NCBI RefSeq assembly: GCF_030811455.1
Contig: NZ_JAUSQU010000001.1
Span: 2,046,001 to 2,110,000, forward strand
From: Streptosporangium lutulentum
Lineage (GTDB): Bacteria > Actinomycetota > Actinomycetes > Streptosporangiales > Streptosporangiaceae
Direction: 5' to 3'
DNA: 64,000 bases
Shown here: in pieces, positions 24,520 to 33,736 of the stretch
Numbering within the stretch: the stretch's first letter is position 1
Layout of the letters: each line of letters begins with the position of its first letter
The notes under the pieces: model-generated
Told to the model about the DNA's origin: nothing
The model's input: only the letters and a program-made list of their open reading frames with translations
The model's database searches: none
Program-made: the position numbers and the translations under genes

Positions 24520-25010
24520 CTTGTTCCCTCTGGGTTTCCCTGGGCGCACACCGGATAAAAGATCATAAAGGTTGCCGACAGGCATGAGCCAGGCCGGATA
24601 TCGATCCAGAACTCCACCTGCCGCCGACGGGCCGAATCTCGCGCCGGAGGCCGGCACGGTCGGTGTCCCGGCGCCTCCGCCTGCTTTGTCCGATCACGGT
24701 CCGGGCGGCCGGCGCCGCGACGCGAGGTCACGCCGTTCGCCTCAGCTAACCTTTAAAATGATAAATACGTTTTTTGAGTATTATGCGCGATTTGCGGCTC
24801 TTATGCATTGCATTGGCCGGTCGATCCACGCCGGGTTTTCAGGTCCGCGGCGTGACGAGATTCAAGACGGTAACGAGATTCCTGATTTATCGGGTCAGAT
24901 GAAATGGCACGGGTTAAGGTGCAATCCGTGACCAGGTGATCACATTCACGTGAGTCTCGCGTATGACCGGATCGCGATCGCCGTACGCGGTCGGAACAAG
25001 AGGTGAGCGG
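24520..25010. other. gene-free, partly AT-rich upstream region
   Basis: About 490 bases between the divergent PBP and TerB genes. The segment near 24745-24910 is clearly AT-richer than its neighbours, including a T6 run near 24770. I find no credible gene, and no -35/-10 pair with good spacing, though the promoter of the TerB/BrxD operon must lie here. The base composition suggests imported DNA. Confidence 0.5.
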
Positions 25011-27236
25011 ATGGGATTTCTCGATCGCTTTCGCCGTGGTGTGAACCACCGGACGCCGACGCGGCCACCCGTGCCGCCGGGCTACGGCACCACCCCCCGT
25101 CACATGTCCGGCCGACACGCCTCCGCCGCCCAGGCGGCTCCCGCCGCGCCGGTGCGGCCACCCGCCCCGGCCGGTTCGTGGCTTCCCCCGGGCGAGGGGA
25201 TCAACCTCGCCGGCCTCAACGTGGTCGGCGGCCTGCTGTACGTCGGCTCGGGACTGCCGTCGGTCTCCGGCACCACGGTGGAGCCGGCGCTGATCGACCC
25301 CCGCCTGCCGGTCGACATGCGCCGGCCCGACTGGAGCGGGCAAGGACTGGACCACTGGCCGTCCTACGCCGCGATCTCGCCGCGGTCCAGAGCCGCCTAC
25401 CTGGCCTGGCTGGCCGACGGGCGGCGCTACCCGCAGGCGCCCATCGGCTACGTGTTCCTCTATCTCTACGGGCTCGAACGGCGGGCCCTGCACGACCTGA
25501 CGCCGGATCGTTCCACCGCTCCGCACGAGCTGCCGATCATCCACGCCGAGGTGCGTCGCCTGCTCACCGTCTACGGAGACCAGGCCGCGTTCCGGCGCTA
25601 CGCCGGGCAGTTCGAGCAGGTGCTCGGCGTTCTGGCGACGGACGGAGCCCGGTTCGACGCCGGAGCGCCGCCCGCGCCGACTCGCGACTCCTCACCCTCG
25701 CTGCGACTGCGAGCGGGCCTGGGAGCCTTCGCCGCGCAGAGGCGGCCGATCCCGGCCGAGTGGGCACTGAGCTGGATCGGCTCCCATCCCGGCTACCGCC
25801 CGCGCACCGCGGCCACGCGCTGCGCGCGTGAGTTCGGCGCGCTGTTCCGGCTGCGCTACGCCGCCCGCCACGGTCAGGGGCTGGTTGTCCAGCCCGGCCA
25901 CCAGGAGATCGCGCTCGGCTACCGGCCCGCCAGCGCGGGTTTCCGAGGGGGCGCCACACTGACGCTCGCCGGCATCCCGGACGTGCTGACCCTGGCCGCG
26001 CCGACCCGCGAGCTCATGACCCTGGCCGACGAGTGCACCTCGGAGCTGGAGGCCTACAGCCGCTTCATCGGCCGCGTCCCCGACGGCCACGCCACCGTGC
26101 AGGCACAGGCGCTGCTTCCGGCCGAGCTGGCCGACCTCACCACCGGCGACGCCGGACGGGCCGTGGCCTGGGCGCGGGACCGGCTCGGACACCACGAGAC
26201 GGCCGTCGTCGCGGGGGAGGAGTTCGCAGCCCTGATCTCCGCCCCGGACGCCGGACCGGCCAGGAAGGACGCCATCGCCCTGGCCCGGTTGCTGGGCACG
26301 GCCGGCATCGGCATCGAGCCCGACCCGCGACTGGGCGGCCCGGTGCCGTCGTCCGGTCCCCTGGTGCTGTTCGCGGCTCCGGGCGGACCCACCGCGGCCG
26401 CCTCCGACGCCTACCAGGCCGCCACCTTGCTGCTCCACCTGGCCGCGGCGGTCAGCGCCGCCGACGGGGAGACCTCCGCGGCCGAACAGCGCCATCTGAG
26501 CGATCACCTGGAACGGGCACTGCACCTGACCTCCGAGGAACGGCGGCGCCTGCACGCGCACCTGCGCTGGCTCATCGCCACACCGGTCAAGCTCAGCGGC
26601 CTGACGCGGCGCATCGCGGGCAGCGACGAAAACCAGCGCGTCCACGTCGCGGAGTTCCTCATCGGAGTGGCCGCCGCCGACGGCCACATCTCCCCGGACG
26701 AGGTCAGGACCCTCACCAAGATCTACCGGCTGCTCGGGCTCGACCCGGGCCTCGTGCACCCGGCCCTGCCGCTCGCCGCCGCCCCGGCTCCGGCGCCCGC
26801 GCCGATCGCCGTCCAGACGCAGCAGGGACGGGGTCAGGCCGTCTCCCGGCCGCCCGCCCCGCGGTCCGAGCCGCCCGCGGGGAGGCTCGACCAGGCAATG
26901 GTCGCGGCGAAACTCGCCGAGACGGCACGGGTCGCCGTCCTGCTCGGGTCGATCTTCGCGGAGGAGGAGCCGGCGCCCGTGCCCGCACCGCCTCCGGCGG
27001 CCGATCCGGTGGCCGGGCTGGACGACCGGCACTCCGGGCTGGTGCGGGCGCTCGCCACCGCCGAGCAGGTGTCCCGCGGGCAGTTCGAACACCTGGCGGC
27101 GCGCTGGAGCCTGCTGCCCGACGGCGCCCTGGATCGCATCAACGAGGCCGCCTACGAAATGGCCGGCGAGCCGTTGCTCGAAGGAGACGACCCGATCCGG
27201 GTCAACCGACACCTGCTGGGAGAAGTGCCCGCGTGA
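25011..27236 (+). CDS. TerB_N/TerB/TerB_C-domain protein
   Basis: 741 residues. After a Pro/Ala-rich linker (1-55), residues ~60-290 form the TerB N-terminal domain with WPSYAAISPRSRAAYLAWLA and YLYGLERRAL. Residues ~470-580 form a helical TerB fold with two acidic metal-type stretches, SAADGETSAAE and AAADGHISPDEV. A Pro-rich linker leads to a TerB_C region (~600-741, RLDQAMVAAKLAETARVAVL, WSLLPDGALDRINEAAYEMA). Such proteins are known next to BrxD ATPases and helicases in predicted stress or phage-defence loci. ATG at 25011 has AGAGGTGA upstream. The stop overlaps brxD by 4 bases. Confidence 0.85.
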   Translation: MGFLDRFRRGVNHRTPTRPPVPPGYGTTPRHMSGRHASAAQAAPAAPVRPPAPAGSWLPPGEGINLAGLNVVGGLLYVGSGLPSVSGTTVEPALIDPRLPVDMRRPDWSGQGLDHWPSYAAISPRSRAAYLAWLADGRRYPQAPIGYVFLYLYGLERRALHDLTPDRSTAPHELPIIHAEVRRLLTVYGDQAAFRRYAGQFEQVLGVLATDGARFDAGAPPAPTRDSSPSLRLRAGLGAFAAQRRPIPAEWALSWIGSHPGYRPRTAATRCAREFGALFRLRYAARHGQGLVVQPGHQEIALGYRPASAGFRGGATLTLAGIPDVLTLAAPTRELMTLADECTSELEAYSRFIGRVPDGHATVQAQALLPAELADLTTGDAGRAVAWARDRLGHHETAVVAGEEFAALISAPDAGPARKDAIALARLLGTAGIGIEPDPRLGGPVPSSGPLVLFAAPGGPTAAASDAYQAATLLLHLAAAVSAADGETSAAEQRHLSDHLERALHLTSEERRRLHAHLRWLIATPVKLSGLTRRIAGSDENQRVHVAEFLIGVAAADGHISPDEVRTLTKIYRLLGLDPGLVHPALPLAAAPAPAPAPIAVQTQQGRGQAVSRPPAPRSEPPAGRLDQAMVAAKLAETARVAVLLGSIFAEEEPAPVPAPPPAADPVAGLDDRHSGLVRALATAEQVSRGQFEHLAARWSLLPDGALDRINEAAYEMAGEPLLEGDDPIRVNRHLLGEVPA

Positions 27237-28534
27237 GCACCACCGCGATCCGCCCCGGTGAGCGCGAGGCCCTGCTGCGGTCACTGGGCGCGGGCGTCGT
27301 CCCGCACGGCGGCCAGCGACACGTGCTGGTGGGCCGGGCAGCCGAGGTGGAGGCGCTGGTCGCCGACGTCGGCCGGATCGCCGGCGGAGGTTCGGCGGCG
27401 CGCTTCGTCATCGGTGACTTCGGCGTGGGCAAGACCTTCCTCCTGCATCTGGCGCGCTCCGTCGCGCTGGAGAGGAGGCTGGTCACCGTGCACGCCGATC
27501 TCAACCCCGACCGCCGCCCGCACTCCGGCGGAGGACAGGTCCGCGGCCTGTACTCCGAGCTGATGCGCAACCTCGCCACCCGCGCCAAGCCGGACGGGGG
27601 AGCGCTCACCAACGTGATCGAGCGATTCGTCTCCACCGCGCTGACCGAGGCCCAGCAGACGGGAGCCGACCCGGGACAGGTCATCCGGGCGAGGCTGGCC
27701 CACCTGTCGGAGACGACCGGCGGCCGCGACCTCGCCGAGGTCGTCCGCGCCTACTGGAGGGGCCACGACACCGGCGACGAGCAGCTGAAGTCCGCGGCCG
27801 TCCGCTGGATGCGCGCGGAGTTCTCCACCACGACCGGGGCCCGCTCCGAGCTCGGGGTGCGCACGATCATCGACGACTCCACCGTCCACGACCACCTGAA
27901 GCTGATGAGCGGTTTCGTCCGGCTGGCCGGCTACGACGGGCTCCTGGTGTGCCTGGACGAGATGGACGACCTCTGCGAACCGGCCTCCGCGCGGGCGCGT
28001 GACTCCGGCTCCGGGCAGATCCTGCGCATCCTCGACGACACGCTCCAGGGCGGTGTCCCGCACCTGGGATTCGTCTTCGCCGGCACCCCCGAGTTCCTCC
28101 ACGATCACGCGGTCCTGCGGTCGCGGCCGGCCGGCGACGCCCTCACCGAGGACGGGCGGGCGGGCCGTTCCGGACCGGTGCTGCACCTGGCCGCGTTCAC
28201 CCAGGAAGACCTCTACGTGCTGCTGGCCAAGCTGCGTCACGTCCACGCCTTCGGTGATCCGTCCCGCTACCTGCTGGACGACGAGGCGCTGCCCGCCTTC
28301 ATGCACCACTGCTCGGGCCGCATCGGCGAGACCTACTTCCGCACTCCCCGCACGACGATCAAGGCGTTCTGCGATCTGCTGACCGTGCTGGAACAGAGTC
28401 CCGGTGCCGACTGGCGGCAGATCCTGCCCTCCGTCGAGCCGGAGCAGGAGGCGAATCCCGGCCCGGCGCCCGTCGAGGATGAGGAGAGCGCCCCGGCTCC
28501 CGCGTGGAGCGTCCCGACCGGAACGGCGGGCTGA
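27233..28534 (+). CDS. brxD: BrxD-like AAA+ ATPase (BREX-associated)
   Basis: 433 residues. Walker A is GDFGVGKTF (about residue 64) and Walker B is GLLVCLDEMDDL (~240), followed by a sensor region LGFVFAGTPEF. The architecture and HVLVGRAAEVEAL start fit the DUF2791/BrxD family, ATPases known from BREX type 2 and TerB-linked cassettes. GTG at 27233 overlaps the TGA of the TerB gene (GTGA). The usual partner, an Lhr/BrxHI-type helicase, is not present here: the next gene is a convergent cysteine desulfurase. The last 50 residues are Glu/Pro-rich and disordered-looking. Confidence 0.85.
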   Translation: MSTTAIRPGEREALLRSLGAGVVPHGGQRHVLVGRAAEVEALVADVGRIAGGGSAARFVIGDFGVGKTFLLHLARSVALERRLVTVHADLNPDRRPHSGGGQVRGLYSELMRNLATRAKPDGGALTNVIERFVSTALTEAQQTGADPGQVIRARLAHLSETTGGRDLAEVVRAYWRGHDTGDEQLKSAAVRWMRAEFSTTTGARSELGVRTIIDDSTVHDHLKLMSGFVRLAGYDGLLVCLDEMDDLCEPASARARDSGSGQILRILDDTLQGGVPHLGFVFAGTPEFLHDHAVLRSRPAGDALTEDGRAGRSGPVLHLAAFTQEDLYVLLAKLRHVHAFGDPSRYLLDDEALPAFMHHCSGRIGETYFRTPRTTIKAFCDLLTVLEQSPGADWRQILPSVEPEQEANPGPAPVEDEESAPAPAWSVPTGTAG

Positions 28535-28570
28535 GGAAGCCGGTCACAGCAGGGAGTGTCGGCGAGGGGA

Positions 28571-28585
28571 GCCGGGCGACCCGGC
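28571..28585. terminator. short GC hairpin after brxD
   Basis: GCCGGG-CGA-CCCGGC at 28571-28585, 37 bases past the brxD stop and before the convergent desulfurase gene. Stem is only 6 bases and no T-run follows. Confidence 0.35.
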
Positions 28586-28702
28586 CATCCGTCCGGCCCG
28601 AGTGCGCCGGATCCGACAGCACCGCCCGCGCCCCTCGGCGGGCACGAATCCCGGCTGCGGCGACGCGCGCGATTACGGGACGGCACCGGTTCGGATGCCG
28701 TC

Positions 28703-29848
28703 TCAGGCGGTGGCCAGCGCACGGGTCAGCACCTCCACGGCGCGGTCGATGTCGCCGAGGTCACTGAAACGGCCGATGCCCAGGCGGATGGTGCGCGCCG
28801 CCTGGTCGGGGGTGAGCCCGATGGCGGTCAGCACCGCCGAGGGTGCGCTGTGGCCGGTGTGGCAGGCGGCCTGGGCGGAGAAGGCCAGCTCGGGGGTGGC
28901 GGCCATCAGCTGCGCGGCGGTGAGGTGAGGCAGGGTGAGGCTGAGGTTGCCCGGCAGACGGTGGGTGAGCGAACCGTTGACCCGCAGATCGGTCCACGCG
29001 GCGGTAAGCCCGCCGAGGAGCCGCCGGCGCAGGGACAGGATTCGGGTGGCGTCGGCGTCGCGCTCGGCCAGGGCCAGGGCGGAGGCGGCGCCGAGGGCGA
29101 CGATACCGGCCACGTTCTCGGTGCCGGCGCGCAGACCGTGCTCCTGCCCGCCGCCGACGAGCTGAGGCAGCGGGACGGGGGCGCCGCGCCGGACGTATAG
29201 AGCGGCGACACCCTTGGGCGCGTACATCTTGTGGCCGACGACGGTGAGCAGATCGACGCCGAGGGCCGCGACGTCGACGCCGACGGTGGCCGGGCTCTGA
29301 GCGGCGTCGGTGTGCAGCGGGATGCCGCGCTCACGGGTGAGGGCGGCGATGTCGGCCAGCGGCTGCAGGGTGCCGATCTCGTTGTTGGCGTGCATCACCG
29401 AAACCAGGATCGTGCCCGGCTCGATGGCGCGTGCGAGGTCGACGGGGTCCAGGCGCCCGTCGGCGCCCACGGGGACGCGGGTGACGCGGAATCCGGAGAC
29501 GGCGAGCCGGTCACAGGCGGCCTGGGTCGCCGGGTGCTCGATGGCGGTGGTCACGATGTGCTCGCCCCGGCCGGCGGCGCGCAGGGCGTGAGCGGTGCCG
29601 ACGAGGGCGAGCTGGTTGCTCTCGGTGCCGCAGGAGGTGAAGACGATCTCCTGCGGTTCGCGGGCGCCGATGAGCGCGGCCACCTGCGCGCGGGCGGTGT
29701 CGACCGCGGCGGCGGCGGTGCGGCCATAGGCGTGGGCGCTGGAGGGATTGCCGAACTCGGTGGTCAGGTAGGGCAACATGGCCTCGACCACGCGGGGATC
29801 GACCGGGGTGGTGGCCTGGTAGTCCAGGTAGATCGGCCGGCTGCTCAT
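28703..29848 (-). CDS. cysteine desulfurase (NifS/IscS family)
   Basis: 381 residues of fold-type I PLP enzyme. YLDYQATTPVDPRVVEAM opens it; FTSCGTESNQLAL, DAAQSPATV (PLP Asp) and VVGHKMYAPKGVAALYV (PLP Lys near residue 205) are clear; the persulphide Cys lies in SAQAACHTGHSAPSAVL (~330). It moves sulphur from cysteine to acceptors for Fe-S clusters, thiolated tRNA or other products. ATG at 29848 has GGAGG 4 bases upstream. No scaffold or thiouridylase gene adjoins it, and no dnd genes, so its partner is unknown. It converges on brxD. Confidence 0.92.
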   Translation of the reverse strand: MSSRPIYLDYQATTPVDPRVVEAMLPYLTTEFGNPSSAHAYGRTAAAAVDTARAQVAALIGAREPQEIVFTSCGTESNQLALVGTAHALRAAGRGEHIVTTAIEHPATQAACDRLAVSGFRVTRVPVGADGRLDPVDLARAIEPGTILVSVMHANNEIGTLQPLADIAALTRERGIPLHTDAAQSPATVGVDVAALGVDLLTVVGHKMYAPKGVAALYVRRGAPVPLPQLVGGGQEHGLRAGTENVAGIVALGAASALALAERDADATRILSLRRRLLGGLTAAWTDLRVNGSLTHRLPGNLSLTLPHLTAAQLMAATPELAFSAQAACHTGHSAPSAVLTAIGLTPDQAARTIRLGIGRFSDLGDIDRAVEVLTRALATA

Positions 29849-30023
29849 CGATCCTCCAGGGTGCGCCGAGGTGGTGGGGATCCGGGTGTGGAGCGGCGTC
29901 CCGAGGTGCCGGGGCCGACGTCCACGCAAGACGTCCACGTAAGGGGGAGAAGCGATGAGGAAAGCTCGCAACTCACCGAGCGCCTACAGCGTGGAGGTCC
30001 CGTTTTCGAGGGCGGGGAGGATG

Positions 30024-30965
30024 TCAATCCATGACGCGGATCGGGTTCCCCGACTGGAACGCGGCGATGTCCTCGACGGCGTCACGGTAGAAGATCTCGT
30101 AGACCTCGCGGGTGACATACCCGACGTGCGGGGTGAGCACGGTGTTGCCCAGCGCGCGCAGAGGATGATCGGCCGGCAGCGGTTCGGTGTCGTAGACGTC
30201 GAGCGCCGCGCATGCGATCTTCTTGCGCCGCAGGGCGTCCAGCAGGGCGTCCTCGTCGACGATCGGCCCGCGGGAGGTGTTCACCAGTATCGCCGTCGGC
30301 TTCATCGCGGCGAGTTCCGCGGCGCCGACCAGTCCGCGACTGCGGTCACCGAGCACGAGGTGGATCGAGAGCACGTCGGCCAGGGCGAACAGATCCTCCT
30401 TGGACACCGCCGTCACGCCGTGTTCGGCGGCTTTTTCGGGCGTCAGGTTCTGGCTCCAGGCAACGGTCTCCATGCCGAAGGCCTGGCCGATCCTGGCGAC
30501 CTGCGCGCCAAGCCTGCCGAGGCCGAGCAGACCGAGGGTCTTGCCGTTCAGGCCGGTTCCGACGCCGACCTGCCAGCCACCGTCGCGCATGGACCCCACC
30601 TCGGCGGGGAGGTTCCTGGCGGCGGCGAGGATCAGCGCCCAGGTGAGCTCGGCGGTCGGATATCCGATGTATCCGGTCGTGGACACCACGATGCCGAGTT
30701 TCCGTGCCGCGTTGACGTCGATGGCGGCGTTGCGTGCCCCGGTGCTCACCAGCAGCTTGAGAGCGGTCAACCGGGCCAGTAGTTCGGCCGGGAATCTGGT
30801 GCGCTCGCGCATGGCGACGAGCACGTCGAAGCCGGCGAGCCGCTCGACGACCTCGTCGGCGTCGGCGAACGGTTCGGTGAACACCTCGATCTCGGCGTCG
30901 AGGGAGTCCCAATCGGCAAAGCTCAGCGCGACGTTCTGGTAGTCGTCAAGGATCGCGATCTTCAT
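30024..30965 (-). CDS. D-2-hydroxyacid dehydrogenase, NAD-dependent
   Basis: 313 residues in the D-isomer 2-hydroxyacid dehydrogenase family. The NAD fold has GLLGLGRLGAQVARIG (about 146-161). The catalytic Arg lies in VNTSRGPIVDE, the Glu in LDVYDTEPLP and the His in LTPHVGY. LLVSTGARNAAIDV is the usual N-terminal substrate block. ATG at 30965 is chosen; the longer frame upstream has no ribosome site or conserved residues. Substrate not determined; relatives reduce glyoxylate, hydroxypyruvate or phosphoglycerate. It stands alone. Confidence 0.9.
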   Translation of the reverse strand: MKIAILDDYQNVALSFADWDSLDAEIEVFTEPFADADEVVERLAGFDVLVAMRERTRFPAELLARLTALKLLVSTGARNAAIDVNAARKLGIVVSTTGYIGYPTAELTWALILAAARNLPAEVGSMRDGGWQVGVGTGLNGKTLGLLGLGRLGAQVARIGQAFGMETVAWSQNLTPEKAAEHGVTAVSKEDLFALADVLSIHLVLGDRSRGLVGAAELAAMKPTAILVNTSRGPIVDEDALLDALRRKKIACAALDVYDTEPLPADHPLRALGNTVLTPHVGYVTREVYEIFYRDAVEDIAAFQSGNPIRVMD

Positions 30966-31095
30966 GACAGCAAAGCTACTACGAGGGCGTTCGCCGGGAT
31001 TTCCTCCCGTCGGGCTTCGGTGCGACGCTGTCGTACCCGGTTCGCGATCACGGCGTGGATCGGCCATGGCGGCGCGCGGACCGATGCCGGGTCGT

Positions 31096-32829
31096 TCACC
31101 CTGCCGTGCCGCCCGGTGCCTGGGCCGGCAGGGCGGGCAGCGTCTGCGGCGAAGTGGCGAGCCCCGCGCCGGCCACGATGCCGGCGACCGTCGGGTCGTC
31201 GTCGAATGCCCTCTCCGGGAGCGTCGTATTGCCGGCGAGCGTCACGCCTTCGGGAGGATCGCCGGGATCGGCGTCCCAGAAGTTGCCGATGAACGCCACG
31301 TGCTCCAGCGGCGGCGACACGTTCAGCACCACCGGCGCGTCGGCCCGGTGGACGACGTTGCCCTGGACGGTGACCCAGGCGGCGCCGTAGTCGGTGTAGA
31401 GGCCGAAATTGTAGGGGGTGATCGTGTCGCGGACGACGTTGCCGCGGATCAGCGCGCCACTGGCGTGCGAGGAGCCCTGGTTGCCGGACACATAGATACC
31501 GCCGCCGTCGGCCAGCACCTGCATCGTGTCGTGCACCAGGTTGTTCAGCACCTGGGCACCGTGTCCCTCGTACACCACGATTCCCACATGTGGCACGTCG
31601 TTGACCTGGTTGTGCGCCACGACGGTGTCCCGGGTGCCGGACAGCAGGATGGCCGGTGAGCCGTGGTAGTCGCGGCCGACGTGGTGGACGTGGTTGTTCT
31701 CGACCCGGTGATGGCGCGCTCCCGAGCCGATCACCACACCGCCACCGGACACCTCGTCGATCACACTGTCCCGGAGCACGTTGCCGGTGCCGTCGCCGCG
31801 GAACTCCAGCGCGACCGCACCCAGCCGGGTGAACCGGCAGCCCTCCAGCGTGATCCGCGAGGTGTTCTCGAAGACCAGATTGCCGGGCACGGTGGCGGAG
31901 CCTCCGGGGACCGTGACCTGCCCCTGGCCTTCGGCGAAGGTGACCGTCTGGAGCGAGCCGCCGTCGTAGTAGCCGTTGCCGTGGTAGTGCAGGAATCCTT
32001 CCGGTTCGCCGGGCCGCAGCCAGGTCGCCTCCGCGAAGGTGATGCCGCGGAAGGCGACGTCGTGCACGTCCCTGGCGTGCAGCAGCGTCTCCAGCACCGG
32101 CGCCACCACGTCGTCGAGATCCTCGCCGGGGCGAGGCAGGTAGTGCAGGACGCCGCCGTCCAGCGCGAAGGTGCCCTCGGTCAGGAACTCGGGGCTGTTC
32201 TCGGCCGTGGTCGGGGCGTCGGCGCCGTTGAACTCCCCGGCGCCCGGGCCGTCCCAGGTGATGACCGACCGGTAGAGCCGCACGGCCCAGCCGAAAGCGG
32301 GCTGCGCCATGGTGACGGTCGTGGAGCGCCCGTCACCGGAGATCCGTGCCACCTGGCAGCGGGCCTCGGACCAGGGGTAGGCGCCCCGGTAGACGAATTC
32401 CACCTCGCCCTGCCAGTCCTGTGGCGCGAGATCATCGGTGACGTAGCCGGTCTCGGTCCGGGTCAGGCTGTGATCGAGGGAGATGGCGGCCCGTACGGCG
32501 CGGCGGCCGGAGACGTAGAGCTGGCGGGTGGCCAAGCCGGGGACCTCGGCTCGGCAGACGCCGTCGTCGCCCCTGCTCCAGCCGGTGATCCTCTGGCCGC
32601 CGCTGACGAGGACCTTCTCCTGTGCGGCGGTGCCATAGCCGTAGGCCTGGTAGACGACGCCGGAGTCGGGGGCCGAGAGCCGGAACGGCTCGGTGAGGCG
32701 ATGGGTGCCGGACCTGAGGTTGATCACGCTGCCCGGCGCCGCCGCCATGCGGGCCCGGTCCAGTGAGGCGAACGGCCGCTCGATCGTGCCTGGACCGGAG
32801 TCGTCGCCTGACGGGTCGACAAAGAGCAT
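31096..32829 (-). CDS. right-handed parallel beta-helix protein (pectate-lyase-like)
   Basis: 577 residues. FVDPSGDDSGPGTIERPFASL is the usual entry into carbohydrate-active beta-helices. Residues ~230-530 show repeating NxVxx-type turns (NLVFENTSRITLEGCRF, NNHVHHV, HNQVNDV, LNNLVHD, RGNVVRD, QGNVVHR). No signal peptide is seen, unusual for a polysaccharide-acting protein; exported relatives have one. Likely a glycoside hydrolase or lyase. It is divergent from a TetR regulator and shares a 67-base promoter region with two palindromes, so it is probably induced by a TetR ligand. Confidence 0.8.
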   Translation of the reverse strand: MLFVDPSGDDSGPGTIERPFASLDRARMAAAPGSVINLRSGTHRLTEPFRLSAPDSGVVYQAYGYGTAAQEKVLVSGGQRITGWSRGDDGVCRAEVPGLATRQLYVSGRRAVRAAISLDHSLTRTETGYVTDDLAPQDWQGEVEFVYRGAYPWSEARCQVARISGDGRSTTVTMAQPAFGWAVRLYRSVITWDGPGAGEFNGADAPTTAENSPEFLTEGTFALDGGVLHYLPRPGEDLDDVVAPVLETLLHARDVHDVAFRGITFAEATWLRPGEPEGFLHYHGNGYYDGGSLQTVTFAEGQGQVTVPGGSATVPGNLVFENTSRITLEGCRFTRLGAVALEFRGDGTGNVLRDSVIDEVSGGGVVIGSGARHHRVENNHVHHVGRDYHGSPAILLSGTRDTVVAHNQVNDVPHVGIVVYEGHGAQVLNNLVHDTMQVLADGGGIYVSGNQGSSHASGALIRGNVVRDTITPYNFGLYTDYGAAWVTVQGNVVHRADAPVVLNVSPPLEHVAFIGNFWDADPGDPPEGVTLAGNTTLPERAFDDDPTVAGIVAGAGLATSPQTLPALPAQAPGGTAG

Positions 32830-32844
32830 GGAGGAGTCCTCTCA

Positions 32845-32880
32845 TGTGTATGTGGTACACACATGGTATACAGCATATAC
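32845..32880. promoter_or_regulatory. TetR operators in the divergent beta-helix/TetR gap
   Basis: TGTGTA-TGTGG-TACACA (32845-32861) and GTATA-CAGCA-TATAC (32866-32880) are two perfect inverted repeats, five bases apart, filling the middle of the 67-base gap. Either or both would serve a TetR dimer and block both promoters. Confidence 0.7.
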
Positions 32881-32896
32881 GTAGAGGGGAGTCAAG

Positions 32897-33715
32897 ATGG
32901 TGGAGCCGGAACGCGCTACCGAACTGCTGTGGGGGACGAGATCCAGGCACGGCCTCAGCCTGGAGCGGATCGTGCGGACCGCGATCGAACTGGCCGACGC
33001 GGAGGGCCTGTCTGCGGTGTCCATGCGACGGGTTGCCGAACGGCTCGGCTTCACCACCATGTCGCTCTACCGCCACGTGCCGGGCAAGGCGGAGCTGGTC
33101 GACCTCATGCGCGACGAGGTGCTGGGCGAGGGGGCGGACGCCGGCACCGATCACCGTTCGAGTTGGCGGGTGGAGCTGGAGGCGTGGGCGCGGGACGGAT
33201 TGGCTCTCTACCGGCGGCACCCCTGGCTGGCCGAGTTCTCAGCGGCCCGGCGGGTACCCGGGCCGAACGCGGTGGCCCGCTTCGAGGGGGCGCTGGACGC
33301 GGTGGCGAGGGCCGGGCTGCCGCCCGCGGAGGTGGTGGCGGTGGTGACCCTCGTCGGCGGGTTCGTCGAGAGTGCCGCCCGGCAGATGGTGGAGACCGCG
33401 CGGACCGAACGGCGCACCGGCGTCAGCGAGGAGGAGTGGTGGGGTGGCCGAGACTCACTCTTCCAGCACCTGGACCGGTATCCGACGCTGAGCCGTATCT
33501 ACCGGGAAGGGGGTTACGACGCACCGGTCGATCCGTTCGAGTTCGGCCTGCGGCGCGTGCTTGACGGAGTGGAAGTACTCGTCCGTGACGAAAGTCGTGA
33601 TGAAACTCCCTGTGCGGTATGCGGTAAGGCCGTCGACGCTGGCGCCATGGGCAGGCCGCGGGACTACTGCTCCAGCGCCTGCCGGCAACGCGCCTACCGG
33701 ACGCGCAAGGGTTGA
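32897..33715 (+). CDS. TetR-family repressor with a C-terminal Cys4 zinc-ribbon-like tail
   Basis: 272 residues. The N-terminal HTH is clear: RIVRTAIELADAEGLSAVSM, then RRVAERLGFTTMSLYRHVPG. The middle is a TetR_C_1 type ligand/dimer domain. The last ~35 residues carry CAVCGK...YCSSACRQRAYRTRK, a CxxC...CxxxC pattern that looks like a small zinc ribbon with a basic end, possibly added DNA or metal binding. ATG at 32897 has GAGGGGAG upstream. It probably represses itself and the beta-helix gene. Confidence 0.9.
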   Translation: MVEPERATELLWGTRSRHGLSLERIVRTAIELADAEGLSAVSMRRVAERLGFTTMSLYRHVPGKAELVDLMRDEVLGEGADAGTDHRSSWRVELEAWARDGLALYRRHPWLAEFSAARRVPGPNAVARFEGALDAVARAGLPPAEVVAVVTLVGGFVESAARQMVETARTERRTGVSEEEWWGGRDSLFQHLDRYPTLSRIYREGGYDAPVDPFEFGLRRVLDGVEVLVRDESRDETPCAVCGKAVDAGAMGRPRDYCSSACRQRAYRTRKG

Positions 33716-33736
33716 TCATCGGCCTTCGCGCGGTGG

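Noticed and set aside
25011-28534. A complete BREX locus
   Set aside because: No pglX methylase, pglZ phosphatase or brxC-like genes are present in the window; only a BrxD-like ATPase with a TerB protein.
28703-29848. Cysteine desulfurase as DndA of a DNA phosphorothioation system next to brxD
   Set aside because: No dndB-E genes in the window, the gene is convergent rather than in the operon, and its motifs fit general NifS/IscS enzymes.
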